This document shows, piece after piece, positions 16,866 to 29,010 of a DNA stretch of 64,000 bases. Source of the stretch: Sporosarcina sp. (GTDB lineage Bacteria; Bacillota; Bacilli; Bacillales_A; Planococcaceae); contig JARIBI010000058.1 of NCBI GenBank assembly GCA_029257435.1, positions 30,574 to 94,573 on the forward strand, in the 5' to 3' direction. The translations under genes and the position numbers were made by a program. Below the pieces are notes generated by a model. The model did not search any database and was not told the origin of the DNA. It saw only the letters and a list, made by a program, of their open reading frames with translations. Each line of letters starts with the position of its first letter. Positions within the stretch are counted from its first letter, which is position 1.

Positions 16866-19622
16866 ATGGATTATAAAGACACGCTGCTTATGCCGAAAAC
16901 GGACTTTCCGATGAGAGGCGGTTTACCAACGAAAGAACCGCAAATGCAAGAACAGTGGGAAAAAGACAACATGTATGCGAAAGTTCAGGAACGGACAAAG
17001 GGGAAACCGACGTTCATCTTGCATGACGGACCTCCATATGCAAACGGAGACCTCCACATGGGTCACGCGCTTAACAAAGTTCTAAAAGACATTATCGTGC
17101 GTCATAAATCCATGACGGGCTTCCATGCACCGTACGTTCCAGGCTGGGACACACACGGTCTGCCAATTGAACAGGCACTTGTGAACAAAGGTGTAAAGCG
17201 TAAAGAGCACAGCATTGCTGAGTTCCGTGAAATGTGTAAAGACTATGCACTTACTCAAATCGACAACCAGCGCACACAATTTAAACGTCTGGGTGTTCGC
17301 GGTGATTGGGATAATCCATACATCACATTAAAACCTGAATTTGAATCACGTCAAATTAAAGTATTCGGGGACATGGCGAAAAAAGGCTATATCTATAAAG
17401 GCTTAAAACCGGTCTACTGGTCCCCATCTTCTGAAACAGCATTGGCTGAAGCGGAAATTGAATACCAAGACAAAAAGTCCCCATCCATCTACGTGAGCTT
17501 CCCAGTCCGTGATGGCAAAGGGGTATTAGAGTCTGACGTCACTATCTTAATCTGGACAACAACGCCATGGACAATTCCATCAAACTTAGGAATTTCGGTA
17601 CACCCTGACTTTGTTTATACAATTGTAGAAGCAAATGATAAAAAGTTCTTAGTCGCAAAAGACTTGGTTGAAGGTCTTGCTGCTGAACTTGGGTGGGAAG
17701 ATTACACGACAGCAAGGGAGTTCAAAGGACGCGAACTCGAGCGTATCACTGCGAGTCACCCGATTTACGATCGTGAATCACTTGTGATGCTCGGTGAACA
17801 CGTAACAGCTGATGCTGGTACGGGGTGTGTTCATACAGCTCCAGGACACGGTGAAGATGACTTCTACGTTGCGAAACAGTATGGACTTGGGGTCTTATCT
17901 CCAATTAACGACCGTGGGGTTATGACTGCAGAAGCCCCATTGTTTGAAGGACTTTTCTATGAGGATGCTAACAAAGCAGTTACTGAGAAATTGAAAGAAG
18001 TTGGAGCACTTGAAAAGCTCTCATTCTTCACTCACTCATATCCGCATGACTGGCGTACGAAAAAGCCGGTTATTTACCGTGCTACTGCTCAGTGGTTTGC
18101 GTCGATTGAATCATTCCGGGATGAACTGCTTGAAGCGATCCGCAAGACGGACTTCACGCCATCTTGGGGGGAGACACGACTCTATAATATGGTGCGCGAC
18201 CGCGGTGACTGGTGTATTTCACGTCAGCGCGTGTGGGGTGTTCCGATTCCTGTGTTCTATGCGGAAGATGGCGAACCGATTATTACGGATGAAACAATCG
18301 ATCACATCTCAACGTTGTTCCGTGAACACGGTTCTAACATTTGGTTCGAGTGGGATACGAAAGATTTGCTGCCGAAAGACTTCTCTCATGAAGGCAGTCC
18401 TAACGGAACATTTACGAAAGAAACGGACATTATGGACGTTTGGTTCGACTCAGGTTCTACACACCAAGGTGTTCTTGTGGAGCGTGATGATCTTTCATAT
18501 CCAGCTGATCTTTATCTAGAAGGATCTGACCAGTATCGCGGATGGTTCAACTCTTCTTTGACAACAAGTGTAGCAATTAACGGAATTGCACCCTATAAAG
18601 GCTTGCTAAGCCACGGGTTCACGCTGGACGGTGAAGGGCGCAAGATGAGTAAATCAATTGGCAACGTTATTCTTCCTTCTAAAGTGACGAACCAATTCGG
18701 AGCGGATATCCTGCGTCTTTGGGTATCTTCAGTGGATTACACAGCAGACGTTCGCGTTTCTGATTCGAACTTCAAGCAAGTTTCTGAAGTGTATCGGAAA
18801 ATCCGGAACACCGTCCGTTTCCTTCACGGAAATACGTCTGACTTCACACCAGGTACAGATACGGTTGCATTTGAAGACTTGCGTCCAGTGGACCAGTACG
18901 TGTATGTGAAACTTCAAGATTTGATTCGTGATGTTAGAACTGCGTATGAACAATATGAATTTGCAAATGTGTATCATGCGATTAATTCGTTCTGTACAGG
19001 AACGTTAAGCTCGTTCTATCTTGATATTGCAAAAGATGTCGTATATATCGAAGCGGCGAATCATCCGCACCGACGTGCGATGCAAACAGTCATGTATGAT
19101 TCTCTTCTTTCATTATTGAAACTTGCTGCACCAATCTTGCCACATACAGCTGACGAAATGTGGGCTTACTTGGAACACGAAACAGCAGAAAGTATTCAGC
19201 TTACAGACATGCCTGAAGCTAAGGAACTTGAAGCGTCTGACCTTCGTGTACAGTTTGACCAGTTAATGCTCGTACGTGATGATGTGTTGAAAGCGCTGGA
19301 AGAAGCGCGAAACAACAAAGTTATTGGTAAATCCCTAGAGGCACACGTAACTGTAGCTGTTCGTGAAGATCTTGCTTCACTATTTGAAACAAAAGAAATC
19401 GACTTTGCTCAATTCTTCATTGTTTCGAAATTCAGTGCAGTACTAGCGTCTGAGTTACCGGAAAACGCAGTTTCACTTGCAACAGGTCAAGTTGCAGTGG
19501 ATAAAGCATCTGGTGAAAAGTGTGAACGCTGCTGGACAATTTCAGAGACAGTTGGTTCAAACGCCGATTATCCTGAGTTGTGTGAGCGTTGCGCAGACGT
19601 TGTTGCGCATCATTATGCTTAA
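16866..19622 (+). CDS. ileS: Isoleucyl-tRNA synthetase
   Basis: Charges tRNA-Ile with isoleucine. 918 residues, the usual length for the bacterial type. Class I signature HMGH at residues 64-67 and KMSKS at 593-597; the CP1 editing domain lies between ([10 protein letters not shown], about 230-400). The C-terminal zinc site is visible as two Cys pairs in KCERCW and LCERCAD. ATG 16866 follows AAAGGAGGAATTGG; an upstream in-frame ATG at 16836 lies before this site and is rejected. Controlled by the T-box leader at 16550-16790. Confidence 0.98.
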   Translation: MDYKDTLLMPKTDFPMRGGLPTKEPQMQEQWEKDNMYAKVQERTKGKPTFILHDGPPYANGDLHMGHALNKVLKDIIVRHKSMTGFHAPYVPGWDTHGLPIEQALVNKGVKRKEHSIAEFREMCKDYALTQIDNQRTQFKRLGVRGDWDNPYITLKPEFESRQIKVFGDMAKKGYIYKGLKPVYWSPSSETALAEAEIEYQDKKSPSIYVSFPVRDGKGVLESDVTILIWTTTPWTIPSNLGISVHPDFVYTIVEANDKKFLVAKDLVEGLAAELGWEDYTTAREFKGRELERITASHPIYDRESLVMLGEHVTADAGTGCVHTAPGHGEDDFYVAKQYGLGVLSPINDRGVMTAEAPLFEGLFYEDANKAVTEKLKEVGALEKLSFFTHSYPHDWRTKKPVIYRATAQWFASIESFRDELLEAIRKTDFTPSWGETRLYNMVRDRGDWCISRQRVWGVPIPVFYAEDGEPIITDETIDHISTLFREHGSNIWFEWDTKDLLPKDFSHEGSPNGTFTKETDIMDVWFDSGSTHQGVLVERDDLSYPADLYLEGSDQYRGWFNSSLTTSVAINGIAPYKGLLSHGFTLDGEGRKMSKSIGNVILPSKVTNQFGADILRLWVSSVDYTADVRVSDSNFKQVSEVYRKIRNTVRFLHGNTSDFTPGTDTVAFEDLRPVDQYVYVKLQDLIRDVRTAYEQYEFANVYHAINSFCTGTLSSFYLDIAKDVVYIEAANHPHRRAMQTVMYDSLLSLLKLAAPILPHTADEMWAYLEHETAESIQLTDMPEAKELEASDLRVQFDQLMLVRDDVLKALEEARNNKVIGKSLEAHVTVAVREDLASLFETKEIDFAQFFIVSKFSAVLASELPENAVSLATGQVAVDKASGEKCERCWTISETVGSNADYPELCERCADVVAHHYA

Positions 19623-19632
19623 TAACTAAACA

Positions 19633-19674
19633 GGCGCTGCAATCCGTCTATTCGGGTCTTGCAGCGTCTTTTTT
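19633..19674 (+). terminator. Intrinsic terminator after ileS
   Basis: GGCGCTGCAA (19633-19642) pairs with TTGCAGCGTC (19659-19668, one G-T wobble), followed by six T residues. Confidence 0.9.
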
Positions 19675-19687
19675 CATTCATACCTGT

Positions 19688-19718
19688 TTGACTTGCGCGT
19701 GATGGGTTAGGGTATGAT
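19688..19718 (+). promoter_or_regulatory. Candidate promoter for lspA
   Basis: TTGACT (19688-19693) and TATGAT (19713-19718) are separated by 19 bases, longer than optimal. It is the only promoter-like pair between the ileS terminator and lspA. Confidence 0.5.
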
Positions 19719-19755
19719 AAACTAAACAAGATACTGCAGGACGGAGGGAATCAGG

Positions 19756-20235
19756 TTGTTCATTTATTATGGTATTGCAGCACTTGTTATTTTGGTCGAT
19801 CAGCTGACAAAATGGCTGGTCGCTGCTAATATGGAAATCGGAGAACGAATTCCTTTAATCGAACCGTATCTAGGCTTACTGTCTCACCGGAATCGCGGTG
19901 CGGCATGGGGCATGCTGGAAGGTCAAATGTGGTTATTTGCAATTGTTACGATTGTCGTCGTTGGCGGAATCGTTTATTACTTTCAAAAAGAGGCAAAGAA
20001 CGAACCGTTATTTGCATGGAGTTTAATGTTATTGCTAGGCGGCGCTGTCGGAAACTTTATTGACCGAATGGCAAGGGGCGAAGTGGTAGACTTTGTCAAC
20101 GTTCTTATCCCGGTCATTAACTATGATTTCCCAATATTTAACGTAGCCGATGCAGCATTGACTGCAGGCGTTGTACTCGTGATCCTTCATTTGATTTTAG
20201 ACGAAAAAAAGAACAAGAAAGATAAGGTGGCATAA
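19756..20235 (+). CDS. lspA: Lipoprotein signal peptidase (signal peptidase II)
   Basis: Membrane aspartic protease that removes signal peptides from diacylglyceryl-modified prolipoproteins. 159 residues, four membrane segments. Catalytic aspartates lie in GNFIDRMARGEVVDFV and FPIFNVADAALT; the motif DQLTKW is near the N-terminus and SHRNRGAAWG follows. Translation starts at TTG 19756, placed by GGAGGG eight bases before it and by alignment of the N-terminus with known LspA. The stop overlaps the next start by one base. Confidence 0.95.
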   Translation: MFIYYGIAALVILVDQLTKWLVAANMEIGERIPLIEPYLGLLSHRNRGAAWGMLEGQMWLFAIVTIVVVGGIVYYFQKEAKNEPLFAWSLMLLLGGAVGNFIDRMARGEVVDFVNVLIPVINYDFPIFNVADAALTAGVVLVILHLILDEKKNKKDKVA

Positions 20236-21149
20236 TGGAACAGTTTCAATATGTAATTGAAGAACAGACAGCAGGTGAGCGAATCGATAAGGCGCTGGCA
20301 ACTGCAAATCCAGATTGGTCACGGACTCTTATTCAGCAATGGGTAAAAGACGGGATTGTCTTAGTGAATGGCGGTACAGTAAAACCAAATTATAAGGTGA
20401 AAGCTGGAGATGCACTTACCGTCGATGAACCGGCGCCGGAAGAACTTAATATTCCTGCTGAAGATTTAAATCTTGAAATTGTCTATGAAGACAGCGATGT
20501 TCTTGTTGTTAATAAACGCAGCGGAATGGTAGTACATCCCGCACCTGGACATACAACAGGGACATTAGTGAACGGACTTATGCATCATTGTACAGATCTG
20601 TCTGGCATTAATGGCATCATGAGACCGGGGATTGTACACCGTATTGATAAAGATACATCGGGACTGCTTATGGTCGCTAAAAATGATAAAGCGCATACTT
20701 CACTCGTTAATCAGCTCGTGGAAAAATCAGTAACACGTGTCTATACCGCACTCGTTCACGGACATATTCCACATGATAATGGTACAATTGATGCACCTAT
20801 AGGAAGAAATCAAAAGGACCGTCAAAGCATGTCTGTTGAAAATACAGGTAAACATGCGGTCACACACTTCAAAGTGCTGGAGCGATTTGGAGACTTTACA
20901 CTTGTGGAGTGCCGTTTGGAAACAGGGAGAACACATCAAATTCGTGTCCATATGAAATACATTGGCCATCCTCTTGCCGGAGATCCAAAATATGGTCCAA
21001 AGAAAACAATCGAATTTGATGGACAAGTTCTTCACGCCGGTACGCTTGGTTTTGTTCATCCAGTAACTGAAGAATATATGGAGTTTAAAGCTCCTTTACC
21101 AGAAGACTTCGAGCAATTACTGAATGAAATGAAGTCTAAAAAAGGTTGA
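20235..21149 (+). CDS. rluD: RluD-family 23S rRNA pseudouridine synthase
   Basis: Isomerises uridines in 23S rRNA. 304 residues: S4 RNA-binding domain (about 14-75, with RIDKALATANPDWSRTLIQQW), then the RluA/RluD catalytic domain with the active-site motif HRIDKDTSGLLMV (catalytic Asp at about residue 139) and RLETGRTHQIRVHM. AAGGTGG precedes ATG 20235, which overlaps the lspA stop. The orthologue is ylyB in B. subtilis; the exact target uridines are inferred from family only. Confidence 0.93.
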   Translation: MEQFQYVIEEQTAGERIDKALATANPDWSRTLIQQWVKDGIVLVNGGTVKPNYKVKAGDALTVDEPAPEELNIPAEDLNLEIVYEDSDVLVVNKRSGMVVHPAPGHTTGTLVNGLMHHCTDLSGINGIMRPGIVHRIDKDTSGLLMVAKNDKAHTSLVNQLVEKSVTRVYTALVHGHIPHDNGTIDAPIGRNQKDRQSMSVENTGKHAVTHFKVLERFGDFTLVECRLETGRTHQIRVHMKYIGHPLAGDPKYGPKKTIEFDGQVLHAGTLGFVHPVTEEYMEFKAPLPEDFEQLLNEMKSKKG

Positions 21150-21174
21150 CGTAAAGATTTTTAACCTGTATGCT
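21146..21174 (+). promoter_or_regulatory. Sigma-A promoter of the pyr operon
   Basis: TTGACG (21146-21151), 17-base spacer, TATGCT (21169-21174). The -35 box overlaps the stop codon of the upstream gene. Transcription would begin near 21181, giving a leader of about 225 bases. Confidence 0.75.
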
Positions 21175-21194
21175 TATTGTAGAAACTTAATAGC

Positions 21195-21327
21195 GAGCCT
21201 TTAACGCCAATCCAGAGAGGTTGGGAAGGATGCACGTTGTTCAGAGTCACGCTTGCGAGCGCGGACTGCTGAATTCTATTTACGCACGTAAACCTTCCTG
21301 CCAGAAAGACGGCCGGAAGGTTTTTTG
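21195..21327 (+). promoter_or_regulatory. PyrR-responsive attenuator upstream of pyrR
   Basis: The PyrR-binding loop AATCCAGAGAGGTT lies at 21209-21222: stem AATC/GGTT with the hexaloop CAGAGA, matching the known CNGNGA loop. Downstream a terminator stem AACCTTCC (21291-21298) / GGAAGGTT (21315-21322) is followed by a T run. In family knowledge, PyrR bound to UMP stabilises the binding loop and so favours termination. Confidence 0.92.
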
Positions 21328-21354
21328 TATGTAAAAACCAACGTTAAAGGTTAG

Positions 21355-21948
<594 letters not shown>

Positions 21949-21975
21949 TAGAAAACTGCTTGGAGGCCATTAGAA

Positions 21976-23289
21976 ATGTCAGAAAAAGTATTGGATATCC
22001 ATGAAAAACCCGCAAGTGGAAAATGGCTTGCACTAAGTCTCCAGCACATGTTCGCGATGTTCGGTGCAACAATCTTAGTCCCGCAACTCGTTGGACTTAG
22101 CCCGGCAATTGCTTTACTTACAAGTGGTATTGCTACACTCATTTTTGTTGTTGTTACTCAAGGTAAAGTTCCAGCATACCTTGGCTCTTCCTTTGCTTTC
22201 ATCGTCCCGATTCAAGTCGCGACTGAAACTGGCGGAATTGGAAGTGCGATGATTGGAAGTATGTTCGTGGCTCTGGTCTATGCAATCGTGTCCCTCGTCA
22301 TTTGGAAGACAGGACATAATTGGATCATGAATATTTTACCCCCGGTTGTGGTGGGCCCGGTTATCATGGTTATTGGACTCGCCGTGGCTCCGACTGCAGT
22401 TGGCATGGCGAGCCGTATAGATATTGACGGAGTGTCAACATACAGTCTTCTTCATTTCTCAGCAGCCATAGTCACACTAGCGGCAGCAATCATTTGTCTT
22501 ATGTTTTTCCGGGGCGTCATCAGCTTAATGCCGGTGTTAATTGGAATAATCATAGGCTATCTTTACTCAGCAGCAATCGGCATTTTGAATTTCCAGCCAG
22601 TACTTGAGGCGAAGTGGTTTGCAGTCCCAGAGTTCTTAATACCAGGAGTCGATTACAATTTTGTTGTCACACCAACGCTGCTGTTCGTCATGGTACCAAT
22701 TGCGATTGTGACGATTTCAGAGCACATCGGTCACCAACTCGTATTAGGAAAAGTAGTGGAACGTGACTTCATCCGCGATCCGGGATTAAACCGCTCTCTA
22801 TTAGGTGATGGAATTGGAACACTCATAAGTGGATTGCTCGGAGGACCGCCAAAAACGACTTACGGTGAAAATATCGGAGTTATGGCGATTACACGAGTAT
22901 ATAGTGTCCATGTCATCGTTGGGGCTGCAGTGTTCGCTATTCTATTCTCTTTCATGGGAAAAGTAATGGCACTGATTGCAACCATTCCAACAGCGGTACT
23001 TGGAGGGATTTCTATCCTGCTCTTCGGAATTATTGCATCATCCGGTTTGCGAATGCTTGTGGATCACCAAGTGGACTTTGATAAGCAGCGGAATCTTGTC
23101 ATCACATCTGTCATTCTCGTCATTGGAATCGGCGGTGCATCCATCAACTTCAGCGACACTTTCCATATCGAAGGCATGGCGCTGGCTGCAATCGTAGGTG
23201 TACTCCTGAACTTAGTGCTCCCGGGACGTGAAAAGAATAAGTTGGAGGATGTTCAAGAAGAACCTTTATGGACAGATAAAGAAAACTAA
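21976..23289 (+). CDS. pyrP: Uracil permease
   Basis: Proton-coupled uracil importer of the NCS2/nucleobase-cation symporter family. 437 residues, 12-14 hydrophobic segments. Family motifs: GATILVPQLVGLSPAIAL near residue 30, the SEHIGHQLVLGK segment, and GGPPKTTYGENIGVMA in the core substrate region. It begins 27 bases after pyrR, leaving no room for the pyrR-pyrP attenuator found in B. subtilis. Confidence 0.95.
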   Translation: MSEKVLDIHEKPASGKWLALSLQHMFAMFGATILVPQLVGLSPAIALLTSGIATLIFVVVTQGKVPAYLGSSFAFIVPIQVATETGGIGSAMIGSMFVALVYAIVSLVIWKTGHNWIMNILPPVVVGPVIMVIGLAVAPTAVGMASRIDIDGVSTYSLLHFSAAIVTLAAAIICLMFFRGVISLMPVLIGIIIGYLYSAAIGILNFQPVLEAKWFAVPEFLIPGVDYNFVVTPTLLFVMVPIAIVTISEHIGHQLVLGKVVERDFIRDPGLNRSLLGDGIGTLISGLLGGPPKTTYGENIGVMAITRVYSVHVIVGAAVFAILFSFMGKVMALIATIPTAVLGGISILLFGIIASSGLRMLVDHQVDFDKQRNLVITSVILVIGIGGASINFSDTFHIEGMALAAIVGVLLNLVLPGREKNKLEDVQEEPLWTDKEN

Positions 23290-23299
23290 ATACGTTAGA

Positions 23300-23405
23300 C
23301 CTTTTAACATTGTTCAGAGAAACAAGGAAAGGTTTATGTGACAGGGACTGTTCAAGGGACCTGCATACATAAATGGCCTTCCTACATGCTGGGAAGGCTT
23401 TTTTA
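23300..23405 (+). promoter_or_regulatory. PyrR-responsive attenuator between pyrP and pyrB
   Basis: TTGTT-CAGAGA-AACAA at 23310-23325 gives a perfect hexaloop hairpin with CAGAGA at 23315-23320; CCTTTT and GGAAAGG form a lower stem across a small internal loop, as in PyrR-binding loops. The terminator stem GCCTTCC (23376-23382) / GGAAGGC (23392-23398) is followed by six T residues. Confidence 0.9.
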
Positions 23406-23438
23406 AGACCTTCCCCTAACTAAGAGGAGGACGACAAA

Positions 23439-24350
23439 ATGGATAACTTACTTACTATGAAACAATTTAACGAAGAGAATATTATGGAGATCTTGAATTA
23501 TGCGGAGTACTTGAAGCGTCATGGAATTCGAGAATTGCCCGGGAAATATTTAGTGAGCAACTTGTTTTTTGAGCCTAGTACACGCACAAAGCTAAGCTTC
23601 GAAATCGCTGAACGAAAATTGGGATTAGAAATTATCCAGTTTGATCCAGGTCATTCAAGCACGACTAAGGGAGAAACGCTATTCGATACTGTTAAGACAT
23701 TGGAAGCACTTGGTGTAAACGCAGTCGTTATCCGACACCCTGAAAAAGAATATTACAAACAACTGGATGGTATAAAAATCCCAGTATTTAATGGCGGAGA
23801 TGGAACGGGGCAGCATCCAAGTCAATCGCTACTGGATTTATTTACCATCAAGGAAGAGTTCGGTTACTTCCAAGGACTTAATGTAGTGATTGCTGGAGAT
23901 TTGTCACACAGCCGAGTTGCGGCTTCTAACGCAGAGGCATTGCAAAAACTAGGTGCGAACGTACAATTTGTCTGCCCGGATGAATGGTCAGGTGATTATG
24001 AGACACTTTCTGGCTGGGACAATGTAATTGAGCAAGCTGACGTTGTGATGCTGCTAAGAGTACAGCATGAGCGTCATGATGAAAAGATGAGCTTTACTAA
24101 AGACCAGTATCATACACAATATGGATTGACTGCAGACCGTGCAGCGATGATGAAGGATCATGCAATTATCATGCATCCAGCGCCAATCAACTGGGGAGTG
24201 GAGATCGCAGAGTCATTGACAACTCATCCAAAACTCCGTGTCTATGAAGCGGTTGAAAATGGCGTCTATATTCGCGCTGCTGCGATGGAAATGATCTTAC
24301 GAGGAGGAAATGTTCATGCACAAGCTGCTCCGAAATATATGGCTATTTGA
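23439..24350 (+). CDS. pyrB: Aspartate carbamoyltransferase catalytic subunit
   Basis: Condenses carbamoyl phosphate and aspartate in the first committed step of UMP synthesis. 303 residues. The carbamoyl-phosphate-binding motif [13 protein letters not shown] is at about 45-57; [23 protein letters not shown] and [12 protein letters not shown] are also present. GAGGAGG precedes ATG 23439. The 3' end overlaps pyrC by 35 bases. No pyrI-type regulatory subunit is seen, as normal for Bacillales. Confidence 0.98.
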   Translation: MDNLLTMKQFNEENIMEILNYAEYLKRHGIRELPGKYLVSNLFFEPSTRTKLSFEIAERKLGLEIIQFDPGHSSTTKGETLFDTVKTLEALGVNAVVIRHPEKEYYKQLDGIKIPVFNGGDGTGQHPSQSLLDLFTIKEEFGYFQGLNVVIAGDLSHSRVAASNAEALQKLGANVQFVCPDEWSGDYETLSGWDNVIEQADVVMLLRVQHERHDEKMSFTKDQYHTQYGLTADRAAMMKDHAIIMHPAPINWGVEIAESLTTHPKLRVYEAVENGVYIRAAAMEMILRGGNVHAQAAPKYMAI

Positions 24351-25590
24351 TGAAACTTCACAAGATTTAAAGGATGTACGCGTACAAGACGGTAAGATTG
24401 CAGAAATCGGACAAAACTTGGAAGTAAAAGGTGCCGAAGTGATTGAAGGAAACGGTTATTGCCTGGCACCAGGATTTGTCGATGTTCATGTACATTTACG
24501 CGAGCCGGGCGGGGAGCACAAAGAAACAATTGAGAGTGGAACGAAAGCTGCTGCTAAAGGCGGTTACACAACCATCTGTGCGATGCCAAATACACGTCCT
24601 GTTCCAGACACAATTAAAAATATTGAACACGTGAACGAGTTAATTAAAAAGAATGCAGTAATTCGTGTGTTACCATATGCATCGATTACGATTCGAGAAG
24701 CTGGAAAAGAGCGCACGAATTTAGCAGAACTAAAAGAACACGGAGCATTCGCATTTACGGATGACGGCGTAGGTATTCAACAAGCCGGAATGATGCTCGA
24801 GACCATGAAAGACGCGGTAAAATTGAACATGGCTGTTGTTGCACACTGTGAAGATAATACACTCATTTATGGAGGAGCGATGCACGAAGGGATCCGGAAT
24901 AAGGAACTCGGACTTCCGGGAATTCCATCTGTTGCAGAATCCGTCCATATTGCACGTGATATTCTTCTTGCTGAAGCTGCAGGTGCACATTATCATGTTT
25001 GCCATGTTAGCACGAAAGAATCCGTTCGTGTCATCCGTGACGCAAAACGAGCTGGTGTCCATGTTACTGCTGAAGTGACGCCTCACCATTTATTGCTGAC
25101 AGAACATGATATTCCTGAAGATGATGCTGCTTGGAAGATGAACCCTCCATTGCGTGGAAACGAAGACTTGGCGGCACTGAGAGAAGGATTGCTTGACGGA
25201 ACACTAGATTTCATTGCAACGGATCATGCGCCGCATAGTGCGGAAGAAAAGGCTGCAGGATTCAAAACAGCACCGTTCGGAATTACAGGATTTGAAACAG
25301 CATTCCCATTGCTTTATACAAATTTCGTGAAAAACGGAGATTGGACATTGAAACAGCTTATCGACTGGTTTGCTAAAAAACCATGTGACGTATTCGACCT
25401 TCCATATGGTTCAATTGAAGAAGGGGCTATTGCTGATCTGGTACTGCTCGATTTGACTACTGAACAGGCCATTGACCCGACTTCGTTTTTGTCAAAAGGA
25501 AAAAATACCCCGTTTACAGGAGTAACTTGTACGGGATGGCCAGTGTTGACAATGTATGGCGGTGAAACGGTCTATTCCGTGCAAAAGTGA
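24316..25590 (+). CDS. pyrC: Dihydroorotase
   Basis: Zinc amidohydrolase closing carbamoyl aspartate to dihydroorotate. 424 residues, class I type. Metal ligands lie in [16 protein letters not shown] (about 56-71), H in VVAHCEDN, H in YHVCHVST and D in [16 protein letters not shown] is eight bases before ATG 24316; ATG 24310 is in frame but too close to that site. In B. subtilis pyrAA and pyrAB (carbamoyl-phosphate synthase) follow; here pyrK follows after 39 bases. Confidence 0.97.
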   Translation: MHKLLRNIWLFDETSQDLKDVRVQDGKIAEIGQNLEVKGAEVIEGNGYCLAPGFVDVHVHLREPGGEHKETIESGTKAAAKGGYTTICAMPNTRPVPDTIKNIEHVNELIKKNAVIRVLPYASITIREAGKERTNLAELKEHGAFAFTDDGVGIQQAGMMLETMKDAVKLNMAVVAHCEDNTLIYGGAMHEGIRNKELGLPGIPSVAESVHIARDILLAEAAGAHYHVCHVSTKESVRVIRDAKRAGVHVTAEVTPHHLLLTEHDIPEDDAAWKMNPPLRGNEDLAALREGLLDGTLDFIATDHAPHSAEEKAAGFKTAPFGITGFETAFPLLYTNFVKNGDWTLKQLIDWFAKKPCDVFDLPYGSIEEGAIADLVLLDLTTEQAIDPTSFLSKGKNTPFTGVTCTGWPVLTMYGGETVYSVQK

Positions 25591-25629
25591 GGACCGGATT
25601 GATCGAGTGAGATGAAGGAGGGTTCTTGC

Positions 25630-28023
<2,394 letters not shown>

Positions 28024-28027
<4 letters not shown>

Positions 28028-28656
28028 TGACTAAACAAGAAATCGCTAAAATTCTATTGCACGTAGGTGCTGTAACACTTAGTCCGGATGAGCCTTTCAC
28101 ATGGGCATCAGGCATTCAATCACCCATCTATTGTGATAACCGACTTATCATGTCAGACCCAGGCGGCAGAAGAAGGATTGCTGAAGGAATGGCTGCTTCC
28201 ATTAAAGCGAATTATCCGGAAACAACAGTCATTGCAGGGACTGCTACAGCCGGTATCCCGCATGCGGCATGGATTGCAGATATTTTAGGGTTGCCGATGG
28301 TCTATGTTCGTTCAAAAGCAAAAGGTCACGGACGGAGTAAGCAGATCGAAGGGAAAGTAAAGCCGGAAGACCGGGCTGTCATCGTGGAAGATTTAATTTC
28401 TACTGGCGGGAGCAGCTTGACTGCTGCGGATGCATTAACAGAAGCTGGCGTTCAAGTGGAAGGTGTTGTCTCCATCTTTACATATGGATTGGAAAGTGCT
28501 GATCAAGCATTTGAAAAAGCTGGATTATCTTATACCAGCCTTACAGATTTCAATGCCCTCGCAGAAGTGGCAACTCGTTCCGGAGCAATCCGCGAAGGAT
28601 CTGTTGCCCCTCTCCTTGACTGGCACCAAAAATTAAAATCTGGCACTTTGCAATAA
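28024..28656 (+). CDS. pyrE: Orotate phosphoribosyltransferase
   Basis: Makes OMP from orotate and PRPP. 210 residues. The PRPP-binding motif AVIVEDLISTGGSSL is at about 118-132; GTATAGIPHAAWIA and VYVRSKAKGHGRSKQIEG are further family motifs. Starts at 28024 or at the adjacent in-frame ATG 28027; the former overlaps the pyrF stop by four bases, the pattern used through this operon. Last gene of the pyr operon, followed by a terminator. Confidence 0.97.
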
Positions 28657-28661
28657 TTGAC

Positions 28662-28696
28662 AGAAGCTGGCGTTTTACGCTGAGCTTCTTTTTTTA
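28662..28696 (+). terminator. Intrinsic terminator of the pyr operon
   Basis: AGAAGCT (28662-28668) pairs with AGCTTCT (28683-28689); an inner GCG/CGC stem extends it; a seven-T run follows. Confidence 0.9.
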
Positions 28697-28804
28697 TGAG
28701 AATTTTTAAATCGACAGCATTTGACAGATGTCGTTTAGTAGTGAGGATTGAAAATATATGTAGATTTGTGGCGATCCGCAGAGGAAGTTGTTTCGAGAAG
28801 TTGG
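28697..28804. other. Intergenic stretch before the phased repeat
   Basis: Between the pyrE terminator and the 20-bp array. A/T-rich, no open reading frame or clear promoter seen. It contains two short imperfect copies of a GACAG / ACAG-type word but nothing that can be named. Confidence 0.5.
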
Positions 28805-28963
28805 TTTATGAGCGTTTTTGTCGGTTTTATGATCCTATTTTGGAGTTTATGAGCGCATTATGTGTTTTATGATCACAATTTGTGATTTATGAGCTTTTTC
28901 GACAATATATGATCACTTTCTCGTATTTATGAGCAAATTCCGTAATTTATGATCACACTTACC
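28805..28963. repeat. Eight-unit phased 20-bp repeat with alternating boxes
   Basis: Boxes begin at 28805, 28826, 28846, 28866, 28886, 28906, 28926 and 28946, so all steps are 20 bases except the first (21). Odd boxes read TTTATGAGC; even boxes read TTTATGATC (the one at 28906 is TATATGATC). The 11-base sequences between boxes are A/T-rich and differ from unit to unit. The array fills most of the gap between the pyr terminator and the terminator of the convergent rqcH gene. No open frame or promoter explains it; function unknown. Confidence 0.9.
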
Positions 28964-28972
28964 AAATAACGT

Positions 28973-29006
28973 AAAAAACCCAGCAAGGCGGGGAGCCGTG
29001 CTGGGT
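28973..29006 (-). terminator. Intrinsic terminator of rqcH
   Basis: Read on the minus strand: ACCCAGCACGGC, short loop, GCCTTGCTGGGT, then six T residues. The 12-bp stem has one mismatch. It lies just beyond the rqcH stop. Confidence 0.92.
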
Positions 29007-29010
29007 CAGG

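Noticed and set aside
18001..18519. Plus-strand 172-codon open frame inside ileS
   Set aside because: Alternative frame of the ileS gene; no independent start signal.
28805..28963. CRISPR-like array
   Set aside because: Boxes are only 9 bases and spacers 11, alternating boxes differ, and there are no cas genes nearby.
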